Source: Bythopirellula sp.
Lineage (GTDB): Bacteria > Planctomycetota > Planctomycetia > Pirellulales > Lacipirellulaceae
Direction of reading: 5' to 3'
Length of the DNA stretch: 46,009 nt
NCBI GenBank assembly: GCA_028285205.1
Contig: JANQQA010000164.1
Location: 1-46,009 of the forward strand
This document shows, one piece after another, positions 17,440 through 25,921 of the stretch (position 1 is the first letter of the stretch; every line of letters starts with the position of its first letter). Made by a program: the position numbers and the translations under genes. Below the pieces are notes generated by a model. The model had not been told where the DNA came from and ran no database searches. It worked only from the letters and a program-made list of their open reading frames with translations.

Positions 17440-18126
17440 GGTCTTAACTCGTATCGAAAAGCCGTCGGTAGGCGGATGATTGCAGGAGAAGCTACTCAGA
17501 GTAGCGAATTGGCTAAGATTTTCAAGATGCCTAGCCGCAGTGGAATCGACGAAATGGCAGCGCCGACCGTGTTCAGCTGGCCACAATCGTTGCGAACCGT
17601 CGTAGAATCCGTCGTGTTAACGCCAGGGCTCGTTTTCCGATAGCGGCGAGCCGTCCTCAGGGTTTCCACGCTTCAGTGCCTACCTTCGGCTCGTCGCCTC
17701 GAGCAGCCGTGGTAAGAGGAAGACGCGTGGGTGGCTGCGGTCTGCAACGACGATCTAGATCAGGTCGTTCCCTCAGGCGAACTCAGCATTCCGACGCATC
17801 AGCGCGAGATCAGAACTCTCATGGTCGTGGCACGCATCGTTAACATGATGTAGGCCACTTCTGACTCGGTGTTTCGCATCTGCCTGCGATTCATGGAAAG
17901 TCGCCTGCATAACATTTTCTGTCGAGGTATCAATGATATCGCCGCAAGAACAACAATAGAGAAAGCAGCCTATTTTAACCAGTCTGTGTGTGCTGCCATG
18001 CTTATGCTACGGCGCTTCTCGCAGGCTGGCTGCTGGCTGATATCAATACACCACTGGAGAGACGCGCGACTCGCGACACTAGCGCCGCGCGCCTGAGGAT
18101 ATCTGGGAACTGCGCGCCGAGTTGCA
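17440..18126. other. 687-bp gene-free interval with several predicted hairpins
   Basis: No convincing coding frame on either strand. The left part holds inverted repeats: CGGCGAGCCG (17644-17653) against CGGCTCGTCGCC (17687-17698, 3-nt bulge), GCAGCC (17703-17708) against GGCTGC (17733-17738), and the palindrome GATCTAGATC (17752-17761). The right part is more AT-rich. It could hold a structured RNA or regulatory region. I looked for tmRNA, RNase P and SRP RNA signatures and saw none. Confidence 0.4.
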
Positions 18127-19254
18127 TTACTTCAGGCAAGGCTCTGTTTCCACGTGCTCCAGAGGAGTGGCAGACGTTTCGAGACTGCGCTTGATCCGGA
18201 TCAATTGCTGCCGGAGCGACCAGCGCTTGAAACAGCTGAGCCGATAGACCGGCTTGATGTGAGTGAGGAGCTTTCGCTTGCATTCCAAATGGCGCGGCCC
18301 TAGGTCGTACTGCCAATCACCGCGACGAAACGAATCTTCGATGGCTTTGGCATACAGTAGGCTGCCGGCGCCTTTGACCGGGCATGACGGATCGAAGCCC
18401 GACCTTAGACTAAACACGTTGCCCTGGAACACGTAGTTGTAGGTGAACGCCACTGGCTGGCCGTCAACCTGCAACAGATTCATGTCTAAACAGCCGCAGT
18501 TCGCTGCGACCAGATGCACTTCCTGTAGGAAGGCAGACACGGAATCGTGCGTTAAAGTCGTTCCGGTCGTTGACGCACCTTGCCAGCTGCAAGCTGCGAT
18601 GCGCAGACAGTCTTCAAAGTGATCCCAGCCTGGGTCTGCTTCGACGTCCGCCGCTGGCCGATGGCGGACATGGCGAATCTCGCCCAACTCGCCTAACTGC
18701 CGCTCCCAACGTCTGGCGTTGTTTCGCCACTTGCTGCCGCGCGAACGCGCGTAGGTATCCCAGTCATCCTGTAAATCGATGACGGCCGTTGCCCCATAAT
18801 CTCCGCGGACCGGTGCACAGCCCGCATCTTCTAGGAGGGCCTCAACCCGCTCGCATTCGTCGGGTTCGACGCCCACCCAGCGCGGCTCGAGCACGTCCCA
18901 CTGAGATGCACATGAGCGCATGTAGTCGACACCCGCGGCCAGGGTTGCATCGGGGTCTGCACTAATCGGACCGTAGTGAGATCCCCAGTGGTCCATCGGA
19001 TAGGTGACAAAGCGTAATGAGCCAACCTTAGTCTCTTCGCGTCGGATCACCAGCGGAACGATACCAGTAATCTCGCCACCTTGCTTGATGATCAACGTGC
19101 GTAGCTCTTGCCCCGCACCAAAGTGCTTCCAGTAGACTTCCAGCCAGTCGAGGGTCTGAAAAAAGCTAGCGCAACGCGTCTGACATAACAGTGTTCGCCA
19201 AGCGTCGCGATACTGGCCAAGTTGATCAATGTTCCGTACTTCGCAAATACTCAT
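18127..19254 (-). CDS. GNAT/FemAB-like acetyltransferase of the CelD/BcsL type
   Basis: A 375-residue cytosolic protein resembling the CelD/BcsL (Acetyltransf_6) family of GNAT-fold enzymes. Features are an N-terminal half with SFFQTLDWLEVYWKHFG and LRTLIIKQGGEITGIVPLVI, and a C-terminal half with QVDGQPVAFTYNYVFQGNVFSLRSGFD and GSLLYAKAIEDSFRRGDWQYDLGP, which match the acyl-CoA-binding core. Such proteins are usually linked to exopolysaccharide or cell-surface glycan modification. No polysaccharide genes are adjacent here, so substrate and pathway are not assigned. The neighbouring membrane protein gene lies 47 bp upstream on the same strand and could share its transcript. Confidence 0.82.
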   Translation of the reverse strand: MSICEVRNIDQLGQYRDAWRTLLCQTRCASFFQTLDWLEVYWKHFGAGQELRTLIIKQGGEITGIVPLVIRREETKVGSLRFVTYPMDHWGSHYGPISADPDATLAAGVDYMRSCASQWDVLEPRWVGVEPDECERVEALLEDAGCAPVRGDYGATAVIDLQDDWDTYARSRGSKWRNNARRWERQLGELGEIRHVRHRPAADVEADPGWDHFEDCLRIAACSWQGASTTGTTLTHDSVSAFLQEVHLVAANCGCLDMNLLQVDGQPVAFTYNYVFQGNVFSLRSGFDPSCPVKGAGSLLYAKAIEDSFRRGDWQYDLGPRHLECKRKLLTHIKPVYRLSCFKRWSLRQQLIRIKRSLETSATPLEHVETEPCLK

Positions 19255-19301
19255 GCAGCCGACATTCTGGATTTAGGCAAGGGGACAATTCGACGTCGGT
19301 G

Positions 19302-20009
19302 CTAGTTCCGCGCGAACTCGACACGTAGGTCACCGAATTCGCGTTCGATATAGTCCAGCAGCGCTCGGACGAGAATCACAACACCTAGCATCTCGAGCAT
19401 TTCTTCGATCGTAACGATCAATGCATAGTCGAGATTCTCCTCACCGAATTGATCCGCCTGGATGCCGCTCAACATTTCTACCCCAATCGCACCCGACACG
19501 AAGACCACCGCGGAGAAGATCAACAGATTGCGCGTCCGACTGGGAAGGTTGAACATGAACCGCAGATATACCAATCCGACCAAGACAACGAATGCCGCCC
19601 CGGGGATAACCCACGCATAGTGCAGTGCGCCGCCAAATTGAAACATCTCACGCATCGGATCAATGGGAAGCTCGTGCAGCATCGCAATCTCGTCTGCGGA
19701 TAATCCAAACAGCAAGAGCGACAGCGTTGTCCAATGCCAGCGAAATCGATCATTTAGTTTGTGTTTCGCGATGGCAATGATCGCCAAGATTGCACCTGCC
19801 AGTCCAAGCGCCGCCGAGGAGTACCAAGTTGGTGCCGTCGCTTCATAGTCGACGTAGAACATCGGCACAAATCCCTTCAGCATCGGATGCCCCCACAGAT
19901 ACTTGGAGCACTGCCCAAGAAGGCTCAGTCCGATGAGAAGCAAAATGATGGCAATCAGTGCATCAGAAACACGCTGTGCGCGTGGGATTTTGATCTGTAG
20001 TGCGGCCAC
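19302..20009 (-). CDS. Multi-pass inner-membrane protein, function unknown
   Basis: A 235-residue hydrophobic protein with about six predicted membrane helices, near residues 15-35, 62-82, 92-110, 128-150, 160-180 and 200-220. Loops are short. There is a conserved-looking acidic/His stretch (SADEIAMLHELPIDPMREMF) between helices 3 and 4 and another acidic run (TIEEMLEMLGVVILVRALLDYIERE) near the end. I recognise no named family. It precedes the CelD-type acetyltransferase gene by 47 bp on the same strand, so an envelope-related pair is possible. Acidic residues at the membrane face could bind a metal or ion, but this is speculation. Confidence 0.75.
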   Translation of the reverse strand: MAALQIKIPRAQRVSDALIAIILLLIGLSLLGQCSKYLWGHPMLKGFVPMFYVDYEATAPTWYSSAALGLAGAILAIIAIAKHKLNDRFRWHWTTLSLLLFGLSADEIAMLHELPIDPMREMFQFGGALHYAWVIPGAAFVVLVGLVYLRFMFNLPSRTRNLLIFSAVVFVSGAIGVEMLSGIQADQFGEENLDYALIVTIEEMLEMLGVVILVRALLDYIEREFGDLRVEFARN

Positions 20010-20206
20010 GGTGTATCACCCCTGCCAAAGCGAGACGCGAAGAATTCGATACTCAACTATAGGCCTTTGAAACGGCGGATCGACGATCGACTTCGTAGCG
20101 GCAGAAGTGCCGCGGATTGGTTCAGTCCAGATGAGACGGTTCACCGTTAAAACAGGTAGAATCGTCAGGCGATTGCCGACGGGGTGTGGCGAGCGGTGCT
20201 GCTCGA

Positions 20207-20422
20207 CTAGTAATCGACCGAATGGTGAACGCCGTCCCAGCCGCCACTGGTCGCTTCATTCCAATGGCGCCGACTCTCTGGAGCGAGTTTGTCAGAATCG
20301 GTGTCAAACAGAGTTTCGACAAACGTCTCCGCAAAAAAGGCGCCGATTCCACCAGTACTTGAGCAACCTGTGAGCAAGCCAAAGCAGGTGATCGTGACCA
20401 AGAGAAGTCTACTGCGATTCAT
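20207..20422 (-). CDS. Small predicted lipoprotein, function unknown
   Basis: A 71-residue product from ATG 20422. It has a typical lipoprotein signal: MNRSRLLLV, a hydrophobic core, then the lipobox LLTGC followed by SSTGG. The mature part is ~53 residues, slightly acidic and without Cys. In-frame sequence upstream to 20497 lies inside the end of murG and is not used. The gene starts 11 bp after the murG stop on the same strand and may be the last gene of that transcript. Small size lowers confidence, but the signal is clean. Confidence 0.7.
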   Translation of the reverse strand: MNRSRLLLVTITCFGLLTGCSSTGGIGAFFAETFVETLFDTDSDKLAPESRRHWNEATSGGWDGVHHSVDY

Positions 20423-20432
20423 ATTGAGCACC

Positions 20433-21590
20433 CTAAGCTGCCGCAGGCACACGGGTTTCTTGCACACCGTAAAGCGCTTCCTGTACCGCCGCGGCAATGT
20501 CCGCCGCAGCGGACGGGCGGGCGAGCGATCGCATGCGGTGGCTCATTTCGAAGCGTCTGGTTTCTTCGAGGACCAGCGGCGTCAGCTCGCGCGCTAGGGC
20601 CTTGTCCAGGGCGCCCGACTGGCTGGTTTCGTCGATCAGACGGCACGCGCCTGCGGCGGCGTAGACTTTGGCATTGGCGAGCTGATGATCGTCGGAGGCT
20701 TCTGGGTAGGGCACCAAAACAGACGGTGTGCCTGCCAACGCAAGCTCCGCCAACGTCATTCCTCCTGGGCGGCACACGACCAGATCGCTATCGAATAGCA
20801 CCGATGCGATTTCATCGATGTAGGTGACGGCGAGCGCCTCGACACCGTGTTTCCGATAGCGGGCTTCGGTTTCTTGCAGCTGGCCTTCGCCCGTTTGATG
20901 GATGATGTGCCAATCGGCGACGCAGCCGCCCAGTTGCTTAAGCGCCGCCGGCATCGATTCATTGAGCGACCGTGCCCCGCCTGCTCCGCCGAGAACAACG
21001 AGTCGCTTTTGTGGCTTTGGTTTATGCTCGGCAAGGTTAGCGGTGCCGCTGTTGACGCGACGTTGGTAGAGGGTCTCGAAGGCTGGCCGTGCCGGATTTC
21101 CGGTGACTGCTACGGAAGCTTGTACGTGCAGGTGGGGGCGAACTTCTTCGAACGCGGCACACACGAGCGTCGATGCGCGAGCGAGCCAGCGCGTCGTTTG
21201 GCTCGGAATTGCATTTTGCTCCAACAGGATGAATGGCGTTCCGCGCGTCGCGGCTGCGTGCACAATCGACGTACTAGTAAACCCACCCAAACCAACGACC
21301 AGCGACACGTTCTGTTCGCCAAGCAACCAACGCGCGGCACAGTAGCCTGCGACGTTGTCGGTCACGAACCGGAACGCCTGGAGAGGATTCTGCGGCAATG
21401 GTTGCGCTGGGATTTTGACGTGTTCGTATCCCGCATTGCGAATTGCATGCTTTTCGCGTGCCTTGCCTGGACCGGCAAAAGTGATTCGTGCGGTGGGAAT
21501 TCGTTGGCTCAGATGCTGGGCAACTGCCAGTCCCGGAAACAGATGGCCGGCAGCTCCGCCACCAGCAAACATAATGTGAGGAGCGCTCAT
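20433..21590 (-). CDS. murG: MurG, undecaprenyl-PP-MurNAc-pentapeptide N-acetylglucosaminyltransferase
   Basis: A GT28 glycosyltransferase that adds GlcNAc from UDP-GlcNAc to lipid I, giving lipid II at the inner face of the cytoplasmic membrane. The 385-residue product has the N-terminal G-loop GGGAAGHLFPGLAVA, the second G-loop VLGGAGGARSLNESMP, the UDP-GlcNAc site CRPGGMTLAELALAGTPSVLVPYP and the conserved DDHQLANA segment. Length is normal. Upstream on the same strand are a Mur-ligase C-terminal-domain protein and a MurE-like protein, but no ftsW, murD, murC or ftsQ follow, so the classical dcw cluster is not complete here. This shows that lipid II synthesis is retained. Confidence 0.95.
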   Translation of the reverse strand: MSAPHIMFAGGGAAGHLFPGLAVAQHLSQRIPTARITFAGPGKAREKHAIRNAGYEHVKIPAQPLPQNPLQAFRFVTDNVAGYCAARWLLGEQNVSLVVGLGGFTSTSIVHAAATRGTPFILLEQNAIPSQTTRWLARASTLVCAAFEEVRPHLHVQASVAVTGNPARPAFETLYQRRVNSGTANLAEHKPKPQKRLVVLGGAGGARSLNESMPAALKQLGGCVADWHIIHQTGEGQLQETEARYRKHGVEALAVTYIDEIASVLFDSDLVVCRPGGMTLAELALAGTPSVLVPYPEASDDHQLANAKVYAAAGACRLIDETSQSGALDKALARELTPLVLEETRRFEMSHRMRSLARPSAAADIAAAVQEALYGVQETRVPAAA

Positions 21591-21931
21591 AGGAACACCC
21601 TGCGGGGTTGAATGACGGAAGACGAGATATCCAAGGACGAAGTTTGGATTCTCTGGTCTTCGTCATTGGGTACTTCGTCAATCCCTTTGTATCCGCTGAG
21701 TCACTGGGACGACGCAAGCGTCGTCCCAGTGCTCAGACCTAAGCTCCATCGTGAAGCGCTCGCCGTAGCAGCTGACCCAGAAGCTGCCCGCAGCAAGTCC
21801 TAATGCTCCTACCCCAGGGAGGGCGGCAAGTCAGACCCCGCAATCCAACAATGCCAACGATGAAGCCTCAACATGTACGATTCTCTTTCTCAAGTGCTGG
21901 TCCTCTCGACGAGGGCCAACTTTATATCCAT
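21591..21931. other. 341-bp spacer upstream of murG containing a long hairpin
   Basis: No credible gene. It separates murG from the Mur-ligase-domain gene on the same strand. Apart from the long inverted repeat listed separately, there are scattered GACGAAG/CTTCGTC repeats near 21630-21680. Confidence 0.5.
21696..21736. repeat. Near-perfect 19-bp-arm inverted repeat (hairpin) upstream of murG
   Basis: CACTGGGACGACGC (21702-21715) and GCGTCGTCCCAGTG (21718-21731) are perfect reverse complements separated by AA. CTGAG (21696-21700) and CTCAG (21732-21736) extend the stem past a single T bulge. No U-tract follows on either strand, so it is not a standard intrinsic terminator. It could be an attenuator, an RNA-processing site, or a REP/MITE-type repeat. 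Confidence 0.75.
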
Positions 21932-22438
21932 CTAGGCCGCGATAACTGTGCGTGGTACCAAGTGTTCTTCCAACGTCGCAGCGAGCCGCATGCAGGTGCT
22001 GTTGTCGATACCCAGCATCAACACGGTGTCTCCCGGAGTGAGTTGTTTTCTCAGTACCTGACCGGCTGCCAACGGCTGGTTGCAGACGATGACGCTGGCG
22101 AGATCGAGCCCGGCGTCTCGCGCGCCAATGCCGACTTCGCGACCACTAATTCCGCAACTCACCAGCAGGCTCACGCCGCCGGTCTCCACAACTTCGCTGC
22201 CGAACTGTTTGCCGACTACCAGCTCATTGGTGTCGCAAAGCACCACGCGTCGCCCGGTTGCCCTGAATCCTCGCAGTAGTTCCAAGGCGGCCGAGATTTC
22301 TTCGCGCGAGCTAGTCGTTGCACATAGCAGCGTGATTCCTGGTAGCGGTATAACCCGCGTAGACTCTTGAACCCCGCTCGACTTGCCGCGCGTGGTTGCC
22401 GAGATTCGATCCAGCATGAGTGTGTCTGTCCATTCCAT
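21932..22438 (-). CDS. Stand-alone Mur-ligase C-terminal-domain protein (MurF-like fragment)
   Basis: A 168-residue product from ATG 22438, with GAGG upstream. From ~residue 40 to the end it resembles the C-terminal (glutamate-ligase/Rossmann-like) domain of MurF: ALELLRGFRATGRRVVLCDTNEL, then VSCGISGREVGIGARDAG and the ending LTPGDTVLMLGIDNSTCMRLA. The N-terminal UDP-binding domain and the central ATPase domain are absent. The first ~30 residues are unrelated, so this is either a trimmed pseudogene-like remnant or a genuine single-domain protein. It lies 50 bp after the MurE-like gene on the same strand and upstream of murG. An intact frame with its own ribosome site favours a functional protein. 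Confidence 0.7.
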   Translation of the reverse strand: MEWTDTLMLDRISATTRGKSSGVQESTRVIPLPGITLLCATTSSREEISAALELLRGFRATGRRVVLCDTNELVVGKQFGSEVVETGGVSLLVSCGISGREVGIGARDAGLDLASVIVCNQPLAAGQVLRKQLTPGDTVLMLGIDNSTCMRLAATLEEHLVPRTVIAA

Positions 22439-22487
22439 GATTCTGTGTGCCTCTTCGGTTGTTCGTCTGCTGTTCGCGGGGGTGATA

Positions 22488-23987
22488 CTAGGCTACAAGT
22501 CGCAAGGCTGGGGCTTCGCGAGCGTACAAAAGTTCTCTCGCTATTTCGCTGTCAGTTGAGGCATCGTCAGCACAGCCGAAGTTCAAGCCAGGGTCGACTC
22601 GACTACCCGTGATCACGACGACGTCGCCGGGCTCAGCCATCGCAACCGCACAGGCAATTGCTTCGCTGCGGTCTGTCACAACCTCCACCGTCGCCTGGTC
22701 TTCTGAGGCCGTGTCCAACGACGCTAACGGCTGTGCGACGATGGCCAGGTCGGCCATACGACTCAACACGTGCGAAATTGCCAAGTGCTCGCTGCCCGCA
22801 GCACTCAGCGTTTCGCCCCATACGCAGATCACCCGACGATCGGCCAATTGCCTTGCAGTCCGCAAACTGGCACGCAGTGCGTTTGCAGAGTTCGCCGCGT
22901 CGACAAATACGGGGAAGCCCTGGCCGCAGTCGACCAGTTCCATGCGCGAAGGCAATTGTTCGACGGACTCGAGTCCGCGGGCAATGTGCTGTAAGTCGAT
23001 TCCGTGAGCCAAGGCCACCGTGGCGGCCGCCAGGCAGTTGGATACGTGATGCTCACCCACGATTTTCGTCTGCACGGCCGCGGAATCGCTGCCCGCGGAG
23101 AGCACAAACGTTTGCTCGTTGGCATGCGACTCGATGACCGTCGCGGTGACTTCTGCTTGTTCGCCTCGACCGTGCGTTAACACGGGACCATCAATCCTGT
23201 CGAGCCATTTCACGCTGACGGGATCGTCGGCATTGAGCACGGTCACGCCACTGGGGGCGAGATGCGTGAGGACGCGACGCTGTGTGTCGCGATAAGTTTG
23301 TGCGTTGTTGTAACGATCTAGCTGAGCTTCGGTCACATTCGTCACACACACGGTGCCAAGCTGCATTCCCGCGAGCCGAGATTGACTCAGCACTTGGCTG
23401 GAAATCTCAACGATCGCGTGCGTGCAACCTGCAGCTTCCATGCGCGCCAACCGCGATGCCAGAAACGGAGCCGTTGGTGAGTCGCTGATCCCGGTGCTGT
23501 GGGTCATGCCATCGTAGCAACCCAGGCTGCTAAGCTTGCCACAATGCTTGCCAGCCGCGGTGAAAATTGCTTCCAACAGCGCGACGGTCGTTGATTTTCC
23601 GTGGGTCCCTGTAACCCCAATCACTTCCAGCGTCTGGCTGGGATGGCCCATCAGGGCTTGGCTGATTTCGCCTAGCGCGACGCGTGTGTCTGGGACCAAG
23701 TACGTCGGCACATCAAATACCGGCACTGGTTGCTCGCAGACCACAGCGATCGCGCCGTGGGAGACGGCTCGTTGTGCGTGGATATGCCCATCGTCGTTGC
23801 CATCGCCGATGTCAGGCAGAGCAACAAACACGTCGCCCGGCTCAACCTCGCGCCAGTCGGTCGCACACGAACTGAAGGCGACCTCGTCGGTGCTTGTGCG
23901 AGTAGCTGCGGGGAAAAGATTGGCCAGTCGAACCAACCCGATTGCGGGGACGTCGCCGGACGTGCTGCCAAATTGATTTGCGTTCAT
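22488..23987 (-). CDS. MurE-like Mur ligase lacking key catalytic residues
   Basis: A 499-residue protein from ATG 23987, with GGAGG seven bases upstream; in-frame sequence to 24107 is not used. The three Mur-ligase domains are recognisable: N-terminal EVEPGDVFVALPDIGDG, central P-loop GVTGTHGKSTT (~126-134), and a C-terminal domain. MurE hallmarks are altered. SSHAL is SSQVL, DHLD is AQLD, the carbamylated-Lys segment (AKxxLF) is TQRRVL, YAHTPD is DAANSAN, and the DNPR meso-DAP motif is not found. The family normally adds DAP or Lys to UDP-MurNAc-L-Ala-D-Glu. These changes suggest a pseudoenzyme, a different substrate, or a regulatory role. A canonical murE would then be needed elsewhere. 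Confidence 0.82.
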   Translation of the reverse strand: MNANQFGSTSGDVPAIGLVRLANLFPAATRTSTDEVAFSSCATDWREVEPGDVFVALPDIGDGNDDGHIHAQRAVSHGAIAVVCEQPVPVFDVPTYLVPDTRVALGEISQALMGHPSQTLEVIGVTGTHGKSTTVALLEAIFTAAGKHCGKLSSLGCYDGMTHSTGISDSPTAPFLASRLARMEAAGCTHAIVEISSQVLSQSRLAGMQLGTVCVTNVTEAQLDRYNNAQTYRDTQRRVLTHLAPSGVTVLNADDPVSVKWLDRIDGPVLTHGRGEQAEVTATVIESHANEQTFVLSAGSDSAAVQTKIVGEHHVSNCLAAATVALAHGIDLQHIARGLESVEQLPSRMELVDCGQGFPVFVDAANSANALRASLRTARQLADRRVICVWGETLSAAGSEHLAISHVLSRMADLAIVAQPLASLDTASEDQATVEVVTDRSEAIACAVAMAEPGDVVVITGSRVDPGLNFGCADDASTDSEIARELLYAREAPALRLVA

Positions 23988-24372
23988 TGCAGGCCTCCAT
24001 GCCTGGGTGGCCGTGACGAAACACCAACGTAGAGTCGATGTGAGGACCGTCACGCTCACCGTGATTCGCTGCGGCGAAGAATCCGTTCTAAGCCACGGTT
24101 TGCTCAACAGACTTTTGGGTCGATTTGGGTCGTGCCCGTCAAGCGCCGCGAATTGTGCGGTTTTAAACGAATGCCGTCAAGACGAGTTATTCAGAAGGTT
24201 TGATCGCTTCGCTTTTTCCGGTGAGCCGGCAGAATGTGACGTCATATCCGGCGCGTCTGAATCGGTAAGCTGCCAGGCGAAAGCCTTCTTTTGTACTGGA
24301 CATGCAGCCTCGGTGACCGCAACAATGCATCCTTATCGCAACACCTGCTAGCACCTTCGCGTTGGTTCATCC
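23988..24372. promoter_or_regulatory. 385-bp divergent promoter region between MurE-like and HTH-EIIA genes
   Basis: No gene is evident. It must hold the promoters of both flanking operons. The only symmetric element I noticed is an 8-bp TGACGTCA palindrome at 24237-24244; its significance is unknown. Confidence 0.4.
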
Positions 24373-25074
24373 GTGGCAGAAGACGACTTCGACATTAGCA
24401 GCTTGGCCGCGCATCTGCACATGCTGCCTGCGCAGATTTCCAAACTGGCAGATCGGGGCAAAATACCCGCACGGCGAATTGGTGGGCAGTGGCGCTTCTC
24501 CAGGGCTGAAGTTCACCATTGGCTGGAGGAACGCATTGGGCTCTCCAGCGCCGACGAACTCGCCAAGATGGAAACCAATCTCCAACGCAACGACACGAGC
24601 GAGACGGGAGAAGTGTCCGTCGCGGCTTTGCTGCCAGTCGACACGATTGCCGTGCCCCTCGCTGCACGCACGCGCTCACGCGTCATTTCCGCGATGTCTG
24701 AGTTGGCCGCCACAACGGGTATGCTTTGGGACGCGGAAAAAATGGCCGAGGCGATTACCGCGCGCGAGGCGATGCACCCCACGGCCTTGGACATTGGCGT
24801 AGCTCTGCTCCACCCACGACGCCCCTTGCCTTCGATTCTGGGCGAGGCAGTGATGGCACTCGGCATTACCGGCCAGGGCATCCCTTTCGGCGGCACGAGC
24901 GGTCTGACCGACGTGTTCTTCTTGCTTGCTGCTACCAGCGATCATGAGCATCTACGCCTGCTCGCACGAGTGAGTCATATGATCAGCAATCCCGATTGGT
25001 TGGCGAGTCTGCGTGAGGCGAGTGACCCCCAGCAGGCTTACGAATTAGTGGCCGACCGCGACTCTCAGTTGTGA
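24373..25074 (+). CDS. Excisionase-type HTH fused to a PTS EIIA (mannitol/fructose/Ntr) domain
   Basis: A 233-residue fusion starting at GTG 24373; there is no better in-frame ATG. Residues ~6-52 are a MerR/excisionase-type DNA-binding helix-turn-helix (DISSLAAHLHMLPAQISKLADRGKIPARRIGGQWRFSRAEVHHWL). Residues ~90-228 form a PTS EIIA type-2 domain. The phosphorylatable His aligns with His147 (IGVALLHPRR, where typical EIIA has GIAIPH), and a second conserved His is near 193 (SDHEHLRLLARV). No EIIB, EIIC, HPr or EI is nearby, so a PtsN-like regulatory role is more likely than sugar transport. The next gene starts 10 bp downstream, and the two should be one operon. Confidence 0.88.
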   Translation: MAEDDFDISSLAAHLHMLPAQISKLADRGKIPARRIGGQWRFSRAEVHHWLEERIGLSSADELAKMETNLQRNDTSETGEVSVAALLPVDTIAVPLAARTRSRVISAMSELAATTGMLWDAEKMAEAITAREAMHPTALDIGVALLHPRRPLPSILGEAVMALGITGQGIPFGGTSGLTDVFFLLAATSDHEHLRLLARVSHMISNPDWLASLREASDPQQAYELVADRDSQL

Positions 25075-25084
25075 GTGCACCGAC

Positions 25085-25921
25085 ATGAATGAGCTGCAGG
25101 CGACGTCGTTCCCTGATCTAGATCCGGCCATTTCGACAACGTCCGTCCTGCTCGTTGGTGACTGGCTCGAACGTGAATTCGCCACCACTCTGCAGCAGCT
25201 ACCGATCGCAAACGAATGGCCCGCGGTCGCGCGACTGGGCGACGCGGGGGATGTTGCTAGACAGCTGCAGCATCCACCGGAGCTCTTCCTTCTCGCTCAG
25301 CCGTTGCCAGGAACGTACCAGCAGGCGGAAATCGATGCCCTGCAGGATCTGGCTCCGTTGTCGCGCATTGTCGTGGTTGCGGGTTCTTGGTGTGAAGGTG
25401 AGTTGCGCACCGGTACGCCACTCGCGGGGGTGATCCGACTTTACTGGTACGAACTTGCATCTTGGTGGCACGCGGCCACTCGGCGGCGGGATGCTGGACT
25501 GTGTCCGCTGTGGTCGCTGCCGCTCAGCGGAGCACACGCGGGGCGCTGGGCGACTGGGGATGATTTGCCTAGCGAGCGAGAATTCGATGGCAGCGTGCTG
25601 ATTGAGAGTCCAGACTACGCTGTCTACGAAACCTTGGCGGCGGCGCTAAAGAGCTACGAGGTCGATTCCAAGTGGGCTGGGCTGGATGGAGCAGCGACTG
25701 ATAATTTAGCCGCAGACGCCGGTATCTGGGATGGTGGGCAACTCAGCGCATCGGAATTGCAACGCCTGCACCGCTTCTGCCAGCGAGTGAACGGGCCGGT
25801 GATCGCGTTGCTGGACTTCCCACGCCGAGAGCATGTTGTCCAGGTTCGCGAGGTCGGCGCGAGGGACGTCTTCGCGAAACCCTATGTTGTCGAAGAGCTT
25901 GTCGCTGCTTTAGTTGCCTAG
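25085..25921 (+). CDS. Receiver-like hypothetical protein in operon with HTH-EIIA
   Basis: A 278-residue soluble protein starting 10 bp after the HTH-EIIA stop. It has no firm domain match, but the sequence reads like two degenerate receiver (REC) folds. The first ~100 residues have VLLVGDWLEREFATTL and PLSRIVVVAGSW. The C-terminal ~100 have GSVLIESPDYAVYETLAAAL, VIALLDFPRREHVVQVREVGARDVFAKPYVVEELVAAL. The last part matches a receiver end (ARDVFAKPY, with the conserved Lys-Pro). Phospho-acceptor Asp residues are not clearly in place. Operon linkage suggests it works with the EIIA protein; this is inference. Confidence 0.7.
   Translation: MNELQATSFPDLDPAISTTSVLLVGDWLEREFATTLQQLPIANEWPAVARLGDAGDVARQLQHPPELFLLAQPLPGTYQQAEIDALQDLAPLSRIVVVAGSWCEGELRTGTPLAGVIRLYWYELASWWHAATRRRDAGLCPLWSLPLSGAHAGRWATGDDLPSEREFDGSVLIESPDYAVYETLAAALKSYEVDSKWAGLDGAATDNLAADAGIWDGGQLSASELQRLHRFCQRVNGPVIALLDFPRREHVVQVREVGARDVFAKPYVVEELVAALVA

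Noticed and set aside
17440..18126. Possible tmRNA, RNase P or SRP RNA
   Set aside because: None of the hallmark conserved motifs of these RNAs is visible in either orientation.
22658..23137. Long plus-strand open frame opposite the MurE-like gene
   Set aside because: No domain, Arg/Pro/Ser-rich composition typical of an antisense shadow of a GC-rich gene.
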